Below the pieces are notes generated by a model. It saw nothing but the letters and a program-made list of their open reading frames with translations, ran no database searches and had not been told where the DNA came from. This document shows, one piece after another, positions 23,239-35,533 of a stretch of 64,000 nt of DNA. Source of the stretch: Apostichopus japonicus (taxonomy: Eukaryota; Echinodermata; Holothuroidea; Aspidochirotida; Stichopodidae); NCBI RefSeq assembly GCF_037975245.1, contig NC_092575.1, positions 1,865,001-1,929,000 of the forward strand. Direction: 5' to 3'. The position numbers and the translations under genes were made by a program. Numbering within the stretch: position 1 is the first letter of the stretch; every line of letters begins with the position of its first letter.

Positions 23239-24044
23239 ATGGCGAAACTGCTACAAAATGTGATGGTCTGTACAATGAGGTACTATGCCACAAGATGCAG
23301 TTCCAACTTCAAGTCAACATCGACTTCATCCCTTAAAGTGGCAGATAGAAAATGCAAACAGTATGTTTGTAGGCATGCGACATCTCCCTTTTCTTTAGTG
23401 AGTTTACTAACTTCCAGTTATGTAAAATGACAAACGGCATTTTCTTGCTGTTACTGTATCACCATGTACTGTATGACAGCTGTTTTAAGAACTATTAAAG
23501 TTAGGTTATTTTCTTTCTGTCACTTGTTACTTAAAGGCATTGAAGACTCGCCCCAAACCGTGTGCCGCTCTGAAAAAGTTAACTTTCCGTTGCTTGCAAG
23601 TGGAGTGTTCTTCTTGTCGCTACAAAATGCAGACAGTAATGAAACGTGATACCTTGTTATCTTTTATCTAGACCTGAGATGTCCATCGCTGCTGTGTACA
23701 CTGTGTTGCGGGTATTGACCGTAGCTGTGTGTATTGACTGTACACTAGTGTCTAATTACCGACGGTAGCAAGCTGCGTGTGTATTTTCTGGGATCGATGG
23801 TGGTGTCTAACACTTCTGTTACACCTCACTCGAAACTAGGTCAGATTACCGGCATGAGACGTTTCTTTGTGCGAGAGTCTTCACACCCTTTAACAATAAC
23901 TTGATTTCTAACATCTTCTCTGTCAACTCTCATAGGGATAATTCCTTCTCTTGGGAAGGCCAACATGCAAATGGTACAATAAACAATCATAAAAGTAATA
24001 ACACAGAACAAGTGTTTCCTGCTCAGACACAGACCATTTTATGA
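23239..24044 (+). CDS. Possible small two-exon gene, N-terminus resembling a mitochondrial presequence
   Basis: Weak candidate. The ATG at 23239 is in the context AACGATGGCG. Exon 23239-23360 ends at a consensus donor GTATGT, and 23936 follows a strong acceptor (a CTAAC branch-like site, pyrimidines, then CATAG). The two join in phase to a 76-residue protein. Its first 30 residues (MAKLLQNVMVCTMRYYATRC and on) are basic and Ser/Thr-rich without acids, like a mitochondrial presequence. I do not recognise the product. A MITE (23531-23893) lies in the putative intron. It could equally be chance or a relic. Confidence 0.2.
23531..23893 (+). mobile_element. TTAA-flanked MITE, family 2, copy A
   Basis: TTAA at both ends. 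The terminal inverted repeats read AAGGCATTGAAGACTCGC at the left and AAGGGTGTGAAGACTCTC in from the right. It shares its interior (GACCTGAGATGTCCATCGCT, TGTACACTAGTGTCTAATTA, GATGGTGGTGTCTAACAC) with copies at 27562, 46984 and, partly, 38299. Confidence 0.85.
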
Positions 24045-25039
24045 AAAGAGATAAACACATAAGGTAATCTACCAGACTTTAAATTGTTAGATGTCAGAAC
24101 AGCTTCCAAGTCATTGGCACCAAAGGAATGAGACAAGGTTAAACTTTTATAACATATATCATGGTTATGTTGACCATACTTTTTCAGGAAATCCAGGGAC
24201 ATACTGGTGGTGCTCCCCACCCCCCCCCTCCCTCCCAACTCATTTGGACATCATTGGAATAGTAGTAGTATATACCTACAATCTACTTTCAAATGAAGAC
24301 ATTTTGAGGGTCTCAGTGGTTTGTTGGTCCTATGTCTTCAATTGCTGAAGGTGAAAACACCAAACCCAGAATTAAATATTTGTCCCAGATATAAAGTCCA
24401 ATGCCAAATCCTTGAAAATGACCAAAAGCATGAAGTGCAAAATGATGCTTTATGTGAAATGCAGGCTTATTCACTGATCTGGGTTTTCATGTGTATGAAA
24501 TTTACATTTTTTAGCCTAGTAGTAAACAATCACCACTCAGCCTAGTTACCAGCTCTATCTCTATGGATGGTAGGCTACACACTACTGTATTTGCCAATAA
24601 TAAACTAAATATTTTCAATATTAATGACTTTGCAAGAATTTCAATCACTTAAGGAAGTTATTCATTGTTATATACAGTTCAGAATGCATATCTAATGAAT
24701 ATTCATTAGGATCGTGTGAGAGCACTCTTGATTGGTTGGCATTACCTTCAATTGTTCATCCAACCATATATGACAGTTACTGGTAGATCTACTGTATGCT
24801 AAAGTCTGTCATTTGGCTGCTGCTGTTTCTGCCAGTAGCATTGTGAATTTGCTCTTTTTGTGTGCAATTCTCGAGCCTGATTGTGTACAGTTACTGTGAC
24901 AAGTTGGTCAAATACAAAAGATACAGATATTTCAGCATATATACTCTAAATTAGATAAAGTCAAGATAGTATGTACAGCATGTCGACACTCTGGCAATTA
25001 TGTCTTCTTGTTACTTTCCAGATTTCGTCGATAAATGTT

Positions 25040-28000
25040 ATGGGCATATTTTCCAGTAGCTATTGGAAAATGGACCGTTTCCCATTCTTCGAAGACCCAA
25101 ATTCCATTCATTACATCAAACAATCTCGGCTGCTAGTTTTTATCCCAGGAGACGACGACCTCTGCAAAAAGTTTCGCGAAGTCTATCCCAGTGCAAAGAT
25201 ATTCCAAGGACCGCCCCCGTCAGACGAAGATGGCGAAGATGAATCGTTTGTTTCAAAGGTGAAAGAATGGATGGAAAAGGTGCCAAACGACAGTTCAGAA
25301 ATGGCCGTTATCAACCATGAGAAACTGGCAACGGTTGAAGAGCTTCAACCGTTCTCACAACTGGGAGTCAAGTATCAATTTGTTGAGTTGTACCCATATA
25401 AGTCGGATCGTGAACCTCTCATCCCTCTCTTCTATGGGTGGTTCTTCAATCTTCGTGATTCCGGGGACACCCTTCGTCGGCGGGCTGATGACCTTCTGAG
25501 AAAAGTGAGCAAACAAGACAGATTCAACAAGGAGTTTTCTAAGTTTGCCATGGACTGGGACTCCAAAAGTAAGTTTTTGACATTTTTCATGCATGTATGC
25601 CTGCATACATACATGTTGGGGTGGGTTTGGGTTGGGGGGGAGGGTCTAAGGCATGTAGCCAGCCTATGTGTGAGGGGCCAAAGCCAGCTCTTTGACCTGA
25701 CTTTTAAGAGTCAGACAATTTAAAGTTTGCTGGTGGTGATAAAGACTTTTCATGGCAGACATATAGGCACCAGTCTCTGTTAATAAGAGTTCAATTCATT
25801 TTAGTGGTGGGGGTCACAAAATTTGGCTGACGTCCCTTAAGAGGAGAGGGTCGGCCCTTTAGCGACATTCTTTTTTTGGTAAGGGGGATTAGATGCAAAA
25901 TGGTGCTATCATACCCATGATCATTTTAACTAATTTGGGGCAGCACATGTACTATAATTGTTTCCAGTGTATACAACTTTCCTAATGTGTGTAATGAAAT
26001 GTAAGACATTTGGAAGTAAGTTTTAGGGAGGGGAGGGCACTGGAGGGGAGGGGATGAGGCCCAAGTCATGTAACTTTCAAGATAACTTGTTAAGAGGAAC
26101 TTTATTCTTAGTATTGCAAATGAGGAAAAGAGAAGCAAATAACACCATGGATGATATAAGACAATTCAAGCAGATACAGACTTATTATGTATTGCCTAAA
26201 ATATTTCTATTTAGTCAATTCCATGCGACCGGTTTTCCCCTGAAAAATTCTCTGCTTCCCCCAGTTTTCCCCCGCACCTCTCCCCCCAGTCACACTCTTA
26301 CTTTGTCAAATACCTTGTTTGATTGCAAAACTAGTATGTGAAAAAATTAGTAATCCCAATTATTGGTTCCTATAAGAATTTTAATTTGTTTCGGCCACAT
26401 TGTAGATACATGACAAATATATGAAATAGAAAAAGAAACTGTTCTCTCACCCAGCCTACAAAACATGTATACAATTACTGTTTTATTGGAACACTCTTTA
26501 TTTCTTTAATCATAAAAAAAATCATAAAAAGATTTCATGAATACGTTAATACTGGCCAGATACAAAACTTCACATTTTATTTATTTAATCTAATAGTGTC
26601 TTTGACATTGTTCATAGAATTTTGCCCCCAGGCTACCCGTACATACAGTACAGTATTATCATTTGCAAACATGTGCTAAGGGTTGATTCATGCACAAATG
26701 TTCATAAAGTAATTACCAACCAAAACATATATGTTTAACACAACATCTGATGACTATTCATTGAACAAGGAACAGAGTGTGCACCAAGGTTATAGATAGT
26801 ACAACATAACACATTAATGCTGTACAGGTTTCATTGATTTATCAAGTGTACCGACAATACAAAAATGTGTTTTTCTTGTACTTTGCTCCTCACTTACCTG
26901 TCTCTTACTATCACTACAATCGCACTTAATTTCCCATCTACCTACATACATACACATGTAGTTCAGGTCTAGATAGGAATTCAGAGTGCATGAGTTGGAG
27001 ACAGGTTCAGTAAGTACCGTCGCTCGTAATTCACTAAACCAGTATCTTTGGGGGAAACAATGATTTAGTTTTGCCATGTGAAGCAAAAAAAATTAATTGA
27101 AGCAACACATACTGTGCACCCACGCAATAAACTGATAAACTAGCCTTGAGCAGAGGGTTTTATTTGGTGTATATTTCATCTAGCTGTTCGTGAAACGATA
27201 TGTGAATTGTTTTTATACGCACAATTAACAAAACACTTTGTCCTAATGATTTCATTGAAAGAGTAAACCTTGGATATGTTCACAGGCGATATTAGGGATG
27301 TTAATTTTTAATTACATTAAGACACACCCTTTATTAAAACATAATTTGCAATAAATATACTGTTCATAATAAATTTCATGTATCATGAAAGATTTTCATT
27401 ATATCAGAATTTTCTAATATTTTCAGCTGTTTTTTTTCATAAATATTTGCACATGTATGTAGGCTGATGATGTCATCGTTAAACTTGATCCAGTCTTAGA
27501 TCAGCCCTGTAAGTAATGGAACATGAAATCTCTGACATCAAGATTTCAACTTGAAAGTTTCCTAAAGGCATTGAAGACTCTCCCCAAACTGCGTGCCGCA
27601 CTCTATAAAAGGTTAACTTTCCATTGCTTGCAAGTGAAGTTTTCTGCTTGTCGCTACAAAATGCAGACAGTAATGAAACGTGATACTGTACCTTGTAATC
27701 TTTAGCTGGACCTGAGATGTCCATCGCTGTATCGTTTGTACACTGTGCTGTGGGTATTGACCGCAGCTGTATGTACTGACTGTACACTAGTGTCTAATTA
27801 CCGAAGGAAGCAAGCTGTGTGCATATTTTCTGGGATTGATGGTGGTGTCTAACACTTCTGTTACACCTCATTCGAAACTAGGTCAGATTACCGGCAATAG
27901 ACGTTTCTTCATCACACCCCTTTAGTAGCTGTACATGAAAATTATTTTCATCTTATAGACATACTGTAGATGATGATAGTTGTGTGTGTGTCTACTTTTT

Positions 28001-31000
28001 TTTAAATTAATTCATTCATTCATTAATTAAATATTCACTTAACCCCTTACTCAATAAAGTGGTGTTGACTACAGTAGACTTAACAGTTAACACCCTTGTT
28101 CAAAGGCATTACGAGTCAATGCCATACATACAAAAAAAATGACATGTAGGTTTGAAGGCAATTTAAGCATTTTTGGATTCCATATTTCCTGCCTGTAAGC
28201 AAACAAAATAATTACCAGTTTCTATAAAAATAGAACCGACTGCTGTTACGACAGAGACACGCAGTCCATAAATGTCAGCACCTCTGGTCGCAAATATCCA
28301 AAGGTTAAACCTAGGATATTACTCTTGCTGGTGGTTGGATGATTAATTATTATGTGAAATACACCTTTTTATGGGCGAGAACTTCCTTTTTGATCTGACA
28401 AATTAATAGGCATATGACTGTGGTTTATTGTTATGTATGGGAGCTGCCATCAAGACACCTGTGAAACCTGTAAATTTAGCATCTGAAGATAAAAAGTACT
28501 TTAACGATCAACGTCGATCATAGGGAACTGAGAGTTTCCAAACACATTATACTGTAGTGGTACAGTACATTTAATATGTACATACAGTGATGCTGGAAAC
28601 TGTCCATACCTGAAGCGACATTAAAACTGTCTATAATAAAGCACAATAATAAAGACTTCCTAGTAATCCATGCAGTAAAAATTAGTAACAGGAAGTTATG
28701 ATGTCTGACAAAGTGACAAGAAAACACAAAAACATGTATATTTCAGACAAATTCATTAAGTACATTGTACTCTGGCTGTTAACAGTAACTAGCTGAAGTT
28801 GTATACATGTAGCGTGTTTACAACTTTACATAGTGTATTAATTCTGGAAAATTTAACCAATCGCAGAGCTGTAAATGAAACCATTGTAGGTAATATTGTT
28901 CTTTATCGATCTAGCAAAACATAACAATACGTGAGAATGTCACATTCATAAGTTACTGTACATGACAAAACTGTCACAGACCTGTGTCACGTGAGTTTAG
29001 TTACTAACATCCATTAATATCAAGAGCAAGTTTTGTTTTGTTTTTTGCCTTGGGCAGAGAGATTCCAGAAAGCAGAGTTAATAACATACTTTTGAAAAAA
29101 TAAATGTGCTAATTTAAAAAAAAAAAGGGTTTTGAAAAAGTCACTGATGGTTTATTTGATTTGAATAAGTACTTAGTCTACAAGTTGCATCTTTAATTGT
29201 TTAGTTCAAGGAAGTCTAACTGAACAAAATATGACATTAACAGTACCTCAAATTTCCTCTATGTCCCATGTACTGGTTTGAATCCAGTTTATTTTCCTTT
29301 CCTCTTTAGAACAGACCAAAAGTTTATTGTCATATGTCTGTGACACTAAAAACTGACGTAGTTAAATTAATTGAGACAGTGAAGTAATAAGTACTTTTAA
29401 AAGTTTTGGATATCATAAAGTAAGTTATTGTCCACTTCATCATGGAATTTCCCCAAATAAATTGATCTCTCCGGCAGAAAGTGAAATTGTCATTAAGTTT
29501 AATTACGAGTTAAGAACTAAATGCAGTACTAAAACAGTAAAACTAGTCGCTGTCCCAGTTAATATTCAATCATACTGTTTTGCAATATAGAGGATTTAGA
29601 AGTCAGATCTTTATTACCCGATGATGTATGCATGCAAACATTGTTTGATCATGCAATATTGCGATGAAGGTTGAAGTCTGTTATTGATAATTAACATCTG
29701 CTCGCATAGAAACCACCGACAGCTCAGTTAATGCATAGTGTAGTACAGTGGTTGTGGATATGGTTGGATAAATTTGGGACGCCGAGCATGAAGGGAAATT
29801 AACCTACAGTAATTGGGAGATTTGATCAGGGAGTACTTTATCCTGTATCCCATCACAAAACAATGCTCTGAAAAATAGTCAAAACTGCTACAGCTAGTAT
29901 AAAAACTGTGCAAAGATGTGAAGCAGTTTCTGTGGATGGAACTTAACCGTACGTAGTGCATGATATTAGACAAATTTCGAAGCCTTCAATACCGTTATTA
30001 AACCAAATTTTGAACACTTAAATCATTGCCCGGTGAGTAATAGGTAATTATCAGGGTCATAACGACACAAGTCATCAAATTTCAATCCATCACTCGAACA
30101 GTTTTTCCAAATAGAAATAATATAGTGACGGGAGCCTGTGCCTCGACCGAGCCAGGATAATCATCGATAGTGGTTCAGCTGGACCTTAAAATTACGTGAT
30201 ATGTTACATCTCTTGTAAATACTGTATTATTTACTTGTTTTGCAGTGTAAATATGTACACAGTTGGTGTACTGTGCAAATTTTATAGCCCCCAGGTGAAA
30301 GTTAGGGAAATTACTGCCTTCGTATTACAATCTATGACAATGCACTGGTTTGAATACAAAACTTCACACAGCATAAAGCCCAAAGAATCGCTGTGCACTA
30401 TCTGCATTCTAACCTAGGCTTTACAGTACGTGCACATGTACTGTACGGTTTATATTTGTTTTCTAGAAAGAGCTCATCATTTCATGATGGGATCATCTTG
30501 ATGTATAAAAATGATTGAGTTCGAGGGAGTGATGTCCAAAAAGAAGATGCATTTTTCAAAGTTTATGTACCTTTCCAGACACTTTATGCTCAAATATATA
30601 CTACAGTAGTTTTAATGTAGTTCTATTCAACTTTAATCCTGTGTGCTATGGATCTTCCTCCTCCTTCACACAAAGATGTGATAGTGTACCACTGTACTTC
30701 TCCACCGTAACAATAGTTCAGGAATATTATGGAAGAAGGGAGAATTCATTTGAAAAAAAATGGTATGCTGCAATTTTTAAACATAACAGATCTCTATACT
30801 TTATAATCTTTCAGACAAGTTTGACATCAAGAAGTACTTTTCCACAAAAACTCTCTTCACTGGCGAGACGTTACTTCATTGCACGGGATACTTTACCAAT
30901 TTCAAGCCGACCGAAGAAGCCACCAAGTACCACCGGCAGCATGCGGAATCTTTCGGGAAGGCCTTTGATATGAAGGTCATCGGCTACATCATCACTCCGA

Positions 31001-31497
31001 GGACATTTGGGGTGAGACTTGAACTCAACGATGAGGAGCTGAAACTTTGGCACGAAGATGATAGAGATCAACTTGATGTTCTTAGAGATCAACTTGATGA
31101 AGAAGATAGAGCTCAACTTGATGAAGAAGATAGAGCTCAACTTGATGAAGAAGATAGAGGTCAACTTGCTGAAGAAGATAGAGCTCAACTTGCCGAAGGC
31201 AGCAGAAAAGGTGATCTGGAATGGGAGCCGTCTAAGTTTTCACCGACGAATGGACCAGGCAGCAGGGCCCACCTGACCTTGGCTGTCAGGGAGAAAGTTC
31301 ATCCCTTACAGACAGGTCTGGACTTGAAGGAAATCATCAAGAAAGAGGTAGAAGACCAGAAAACTGGAAAGGATAGGTTAACAATCAACTTAGAATGCGG
31401 AGTGGCCAGGTGCTATGGAAACGGCTCCTGGGCTGTTTACTTGAACAAGTCCCAAGAATATCAAGCATTGTTTTCAAGCATGTATCTCAAGAAATGA
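25040..31497 (+). CDS. CNP: 2',3'-cyclic-nucleotide 3'-phosphodiesterase (CNP)-like protein with degenerate kinase half
   Basis: Two coding exons, 25040-25568 and 30815-31497, give 403 residues (mammalian CNP 401-421). The C-terminal 2H phosphoesterase domain keeps both HxT motifs: LLHCTGYF and SRAHLTLAV. It also keeps GSRAHLTL, QTGLDL and YGNGSWAVYL, in the order known from CNP. The N-terminal half aligns with the CNP polynucleotide-kinase-like domain (FPFFEDPNSI, LLVFIPG, PLFYGWFF, DTLRRRADDLL), but GDDDLCKKF stands where the P-loop GLPGSGKST should be, so it cannot bind ATP in the usual way. The start at 25040 gives MGIFSSS, a plausible N-myristoylation signal; an upstream in-frame ATG at 24971 would add 23 hydrophobic residues, but a strong acceptor at 25020 suggests the upstream part is intron. 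The C-terminus (SSMYLKK) lacks the mammalian prenylation box. An acidic repeat lies between the two catalytic motifs. CNP hydrolyses 2',3'-cyclic nucleotides to 2'-nucleotides. Confidence 0.88.
25569..30814 (+). other. Single large intron of the CNP-like gene
   Basis: Donor GTAAGT at 25569 and acceptor TCTTTCAG ending at 30814. Apart from a MITE (27562-27924) it holds AT-rich unique sequence, with short G-rich tracts near 25630 and 26025-26055. I see no nested gene or RNA. Confidence 0.7.
27562..27924 (+). mobile_element. TTAA-type MITE, family 2, copy B (in CNP intron)
   Basis: Homologous over its whole length to the copy at 23531-23893. Its flanking tetranucleotides have decayed (CTAA and TTAG) and part of the right terminal repeat is missing, so it is older than copy A or mutated. 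Confidence 0.8.
31059..31198 (+). repeat. Coding 24-bp tandem repeat (acidic octapeptide) in CNP exon 2
   Basis: Six units of about 24 bases encode variants of DRAQLDEE. They lie in the loop between LWHED and the second HxT segment, where mammalian CNP has only a short linker. The frame is kept because the unit is 8 codons; the second unit is one codon shorter. Some other frames are also open here, as expected for a repeat, and are not genes. Confidence 0.93.
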
Positions 31498-31856
31498 ATT
31501 TCGAAAGTTCTTGCCTGTGGTGTACTGTTGAAATGTGATATACCACAGTGAAATGTTGTGGAGCATAAGGGTAGGGGAGGGTGGAGGGTGGGTGGGTGGG
31601 CAGGGGAAGCTGTTGTTGGGAAGGGATTGAGAGGAGTGCTTGTATATCCAAAGTATTGGGGTCAAATATGTTTAGGGAGGGGTTAGGAGAAGTGCTTTCC
31701 CAAGATGTTGGGGGTCTAATATCTGTGAAAGGTTTTGTTGGTGGAGTGCTTGTCCAATAACTTAGGTCAAATATCAGTGTTGAAGGGGTTTAAGAGTGGG
31801 TACTTGCCGGAAACATGGGGAATGTACATAATATTTTCTTTCTTTTTTTGAAGTTA

Positions 31857-34215
31857 GTTAAACAATATTGAAAGGAGCAGTTGTAAACAATATTGAAGGA
31901 AATTAGTTTTAGTACACAATATTGAAACAAATTACACTGTAGTTAGTAAACAAAATTGAGAGTAACCAGGTTACAAAAGTTAAAGTAAGCAACATTGAAT
32001 TAGAAACAATAGCACTTTTAGTAAAATAACATGTAAGAAATTAAGTTATAAATAACATTGAAAGAAACTGTAGTTTTAAAACAATTTGGAAGATACTTAG
32101 CATTGAAAGCAACTTAGTTACATTAATCAATATTGAAAGCAACTTAGTTATCATAAACAATGTTGAAAGCAACTTAGTTGTAGTAAACAATGTTGAAAGC
32201 AACTAAGTTATAATAAACAATGTTGAAAGCAACTTAGTTATAGTAAACAATATTGAAAGCAACTTAGTTATATTAAACAATATTGAAAGCAACTTAGTTA
32301 TATTAAACAATATTGAAAGCAACTTAGTTATAATAAACAATGTTGCAAGCAACTTGCATATAATAAACAATGCTGAAAGCGTATATTAATCAATATTGAA
32401 AGCAACTTAGTTATAATAAACAATGTTGAAAGCAACTTAGTTATATTTATCAATATTGAAAGTGACTTAGTTATAATAAACAATTATGAAAGCAACTTAG
32501 TTATAATAAACAATGCTGAAAGCAACTTAGTATATTAATCAATATTGAAAGCAACTTTGTTATAACAAACAATGCTGAAAGCAACTTAAGTATGTTAATC
32601 AATATTGAAAGCAACTTAGTTATAATAAACAATGTTGAAAGCAAATTACTTATATTAATCAATATTGAAAGCAACTTAGTTATAATAAACAATATTGAAA
32701 GCAACTTAGTTATAATAAACAATGCTGAAAGCAACTTAAGTATATTAATCAATGTTGAAAGCAACTTAGTTATAATAAACAATGTTGAGAGCAACTTAGT
32801 TATATTAATCAATATTGAAAGCAACTTAGTTATAATAAACAATGTTGAAAGCAATTTAGATATATTAAACAATATTGAAAGCAACTTAGTTATAATTAAC
32901 AATGTTGAAAGCAACTTAGTTATAGTACACATTATTGAAAGCAACTTAGTTATAATAAACAATATTGAAAGCAACTTAGTTGTAATAAACAATGTTGAAA
33001 GCAACTTTGTTATAATAAACAATGCTGAAACAACTTAAGTATATTAATCAATATTGAAAGCAACTTAGTTGTAATAAACAATGTTGAAAGCAACTTAGTT
33101 ATATTAATTAATATTGAAAGCAACTTAGTTGTAATAAACAATGTTGAAAGCAACTTAGTTATAATTAATAATGTTGAAAGCAACTTAGTTATAGTAAACA
33201 ATATTGGACGCAACTTAGTTATAGTAAGCAATATTGAAAGCAACTTAGTTATAATAAACAATATTGAAAGCAACTTAGTTATAATAAACAATTATGAAAG
33301 CAACGTAGTTATATTTATCAATATTGAAAGTGACTTAGTTATAATAAACAATTATGAAAGCAACTTAGTTATAATAAACAATGCTGAAAGCAACTTAGTA
33401 TATTAATCAATATTGAAAGCAACTTTGTTATAACAAACAATGCTGAAAGCAACTTAAGTATGTTAATCAATATTGAAAGCAACTTAGTTATAATAAACAA
33501 TGTTGAAAGCAAATTACTTATATTAATCAATATTGAAAGCAACTTAGTTATAATAAACAATATTGAAAGCAACTTAGTTATAATAAACAATGCTGAAAGC
33601 AACTTAAGTATATTAATCAATGTTGAAAGCAACTTAGTTATAATAAACAATGTTGAGAGCAACTTAGTTATATTAATCAATATTGAAAGCAACTTAGTTA
33701 TAATAAACAATGTTGAAAGCAATTTAGATATATTAAACAATATTGAAAGCAACTTAGTTATAATTAACAATGTTGAAAGCAACTTAGTTATAGTACACAT
33801 TATTGAAAGCAACTTAGTTATAATAAACAATATTGAAAGCAACTTAGTTGTAATAAACAATGTTGAAAGCAACTTTGTTATAATAAACAATGCTGAAACA
33901 ACTTAAGTATATTAATCAATATTGAAAGCAACTTAGTTGTAATAAACAATGTTGAAAGCAACTTAGTTATATTAATTAATATTGAAAGCAACTTAGTTGT
34001 AATAAACAATGTTGAAAGCAACTTAGTTATAATTAATAATGTTGAAAGCAACTTAGTTATAGTAAACAATATTGGACGCAACTTAGTTATAGTAAGCAAT
34101 ATTGAAAGCAACTTAGTTATAATAAACAATATTGAAAGCAACTTAGTTATAATAAACAATTATGAAAGCAACGTAGTTATAGTAAACACTATTAAAAGCA
34201 ACTTATCTTATTACC
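31857..34215. repeat. 30-bp satellite array with 868-bp higher-order duplication
   Basis: About 78 copies of a 30-bp unit (GAAAGCAACTTAGTTATAAT plus AAACAATGTT). The left edge (31857-32100) is diverged and the middle is more regular. A block of 868 bp is tandemly duplicated: 32439-33306 and 33307-34174. The two blocks carry the same pattern of variant monomers and look identical wherever I compared them. The open frames that run through on both strands (ESNLVIINNV, ITKLLS) are by-products of a unit of 10 codons. Confidence 0.96.
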
Positions 34216-35448
34216 AATATCTTCTCACAATCGATGCTAATATTTCAGGAAGCAAAATTGTAGCAAACACTTAGATAATGGACCTACTCCAAAAACACTT
34301 ATTGTACCAGTTTAGTGTACATGAATGAAATCTGTTTAGATAAAGAAATGGTTCACACAAATCTATATTCCTTACAAATATTGGGAATTTTCCCCTTAGA
34401 ATCTATGCAGTTTGGAGAATTGGTAAAGAGTCCTACCATGCAACAGTTATGAGACCTTTCAATGAACTAATTCAGATGTAGGCCTAAACAATTCTTCCTG
34501 TACAAAATCAGTTTGAAAGGGGTTCCTGGTTCCTGGTTTACCTGTAATATCACGTTGCTGCTGTAAATAAACAAAGGCATTTCTTTAGTATTCAAGAGCT
34601 GAGCAATACCCATAAGAAACATTAGGGGTCACAATTAAGCTCATGTAATTTAATGTTGATACATTCAAATTTTTTCTGTTTCTTTGTTGCATAGCTGCAT
34701 GCAGTTAGCAGACTATTCATTTAAAAGGTGCAATTTTGTTTGAAACATGAAATAAATTTGAACGATTGCAAAAAGGCATCTATTCCCTGTTTGAATGTAC
34801 CTTAGTTCAATCGCTGACCTTTAGAGGGACGGAGAGAGTAGGAGGGAGGGGTGGTGAGGGGTAAGTTAATTGTTGGACACGATTTGCCAATAACCGAGTC
34901 TCATATCACATTTATATTTTCTCTTTAAATCGTATGATGTCCCAGAGTATAACACTTTCTTTATTATTTCTGGCAAGAAGAGGATTAACTAGTACATATA
35001 CTTACGCTATTTAAAACCTTGTATATACAGTTGTGTAACCTGTTTTCTTTCCCCTTTTTCATCTTCCGTTTATCTATGCTATGTTATTAGATATATCTTG
35101 CATCCGTCTCAGATAAGCGGACGCTACAGGGAATTTCCCAGAGTATTTTCCCCTTTTGGGTCGGGCAGCACCAATCCACAGTCCTGTAAAAGCTTAAATC
35201 TCCGCAAGGTCTGTTCCAAACATATCTACGAGGTAGAAAATAAATATGGCATGTTATCATGCTCAAAGTCTGATCCCTGTTTCCCTAAGACACTAGGACG
35301 AACTAGCTAATTTCGGAAGTGGGGTGAACTTGGTTGGAGATTAATGTGTGCTAAGATAAGATTTCCAGACACTTGAATACTGATCGAATGAGCGTAATGT
35401 TTATTAAAGCGTTATTTATAAAAAAAAAAAAAATAACTCAAATCAGAA
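34216..35448. other. Unannotated sequence after the satellite
   Basis: AT-rich and without convincing exons. An AATAAA near 34750 could serve as the CNP poly(A) signal if the satellite were in its 3' UTR, but nothing proves that. Confidence 0.3.
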
Positions 35449-35450
35449 GT

Positions 35451-35533
35451 GGTACAGCAGCTGTACCATTTTTACCTACAAATGTACTTCTAGAAGTACA
35501 TTTGTAGGTACATAATTGTACCTACAAATGTAA
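35451..35533. repeat. Perfect 38-bp palindrome with a second small palindrome
   Basis: 35473-35510 reads the same on both strands (TACCTACAAATGTACTTC then its complement). A third copy of the arm (TGTACCTACAAATGTA) follows at 35518-35533. Just upstream GGTACAGC A GCTGTACC is an 8-bp inverted repeat with a one-base centre. Likely cruciform or hairpin forming; possibly the core of a palindromic MITE. Confidence 0.9.

Noticed and set aside
31058-31276. Second open frame through the CNP acidic repeat (NLMKKIEL type)
   Set aside because: Out-of-frame reading of the 24-bp repeat; the CNP frame continues into conserved catalytic sequence.
32501-34159. Long open frames of 93-173 codons on both strands (ITKLLS- and ESNLVIINN-type repeats)
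   Set aside because: They are by-products of the 30-bp satellite, whose unit is exactly 10 codons; no start context, splice site or non-repeat sequence.
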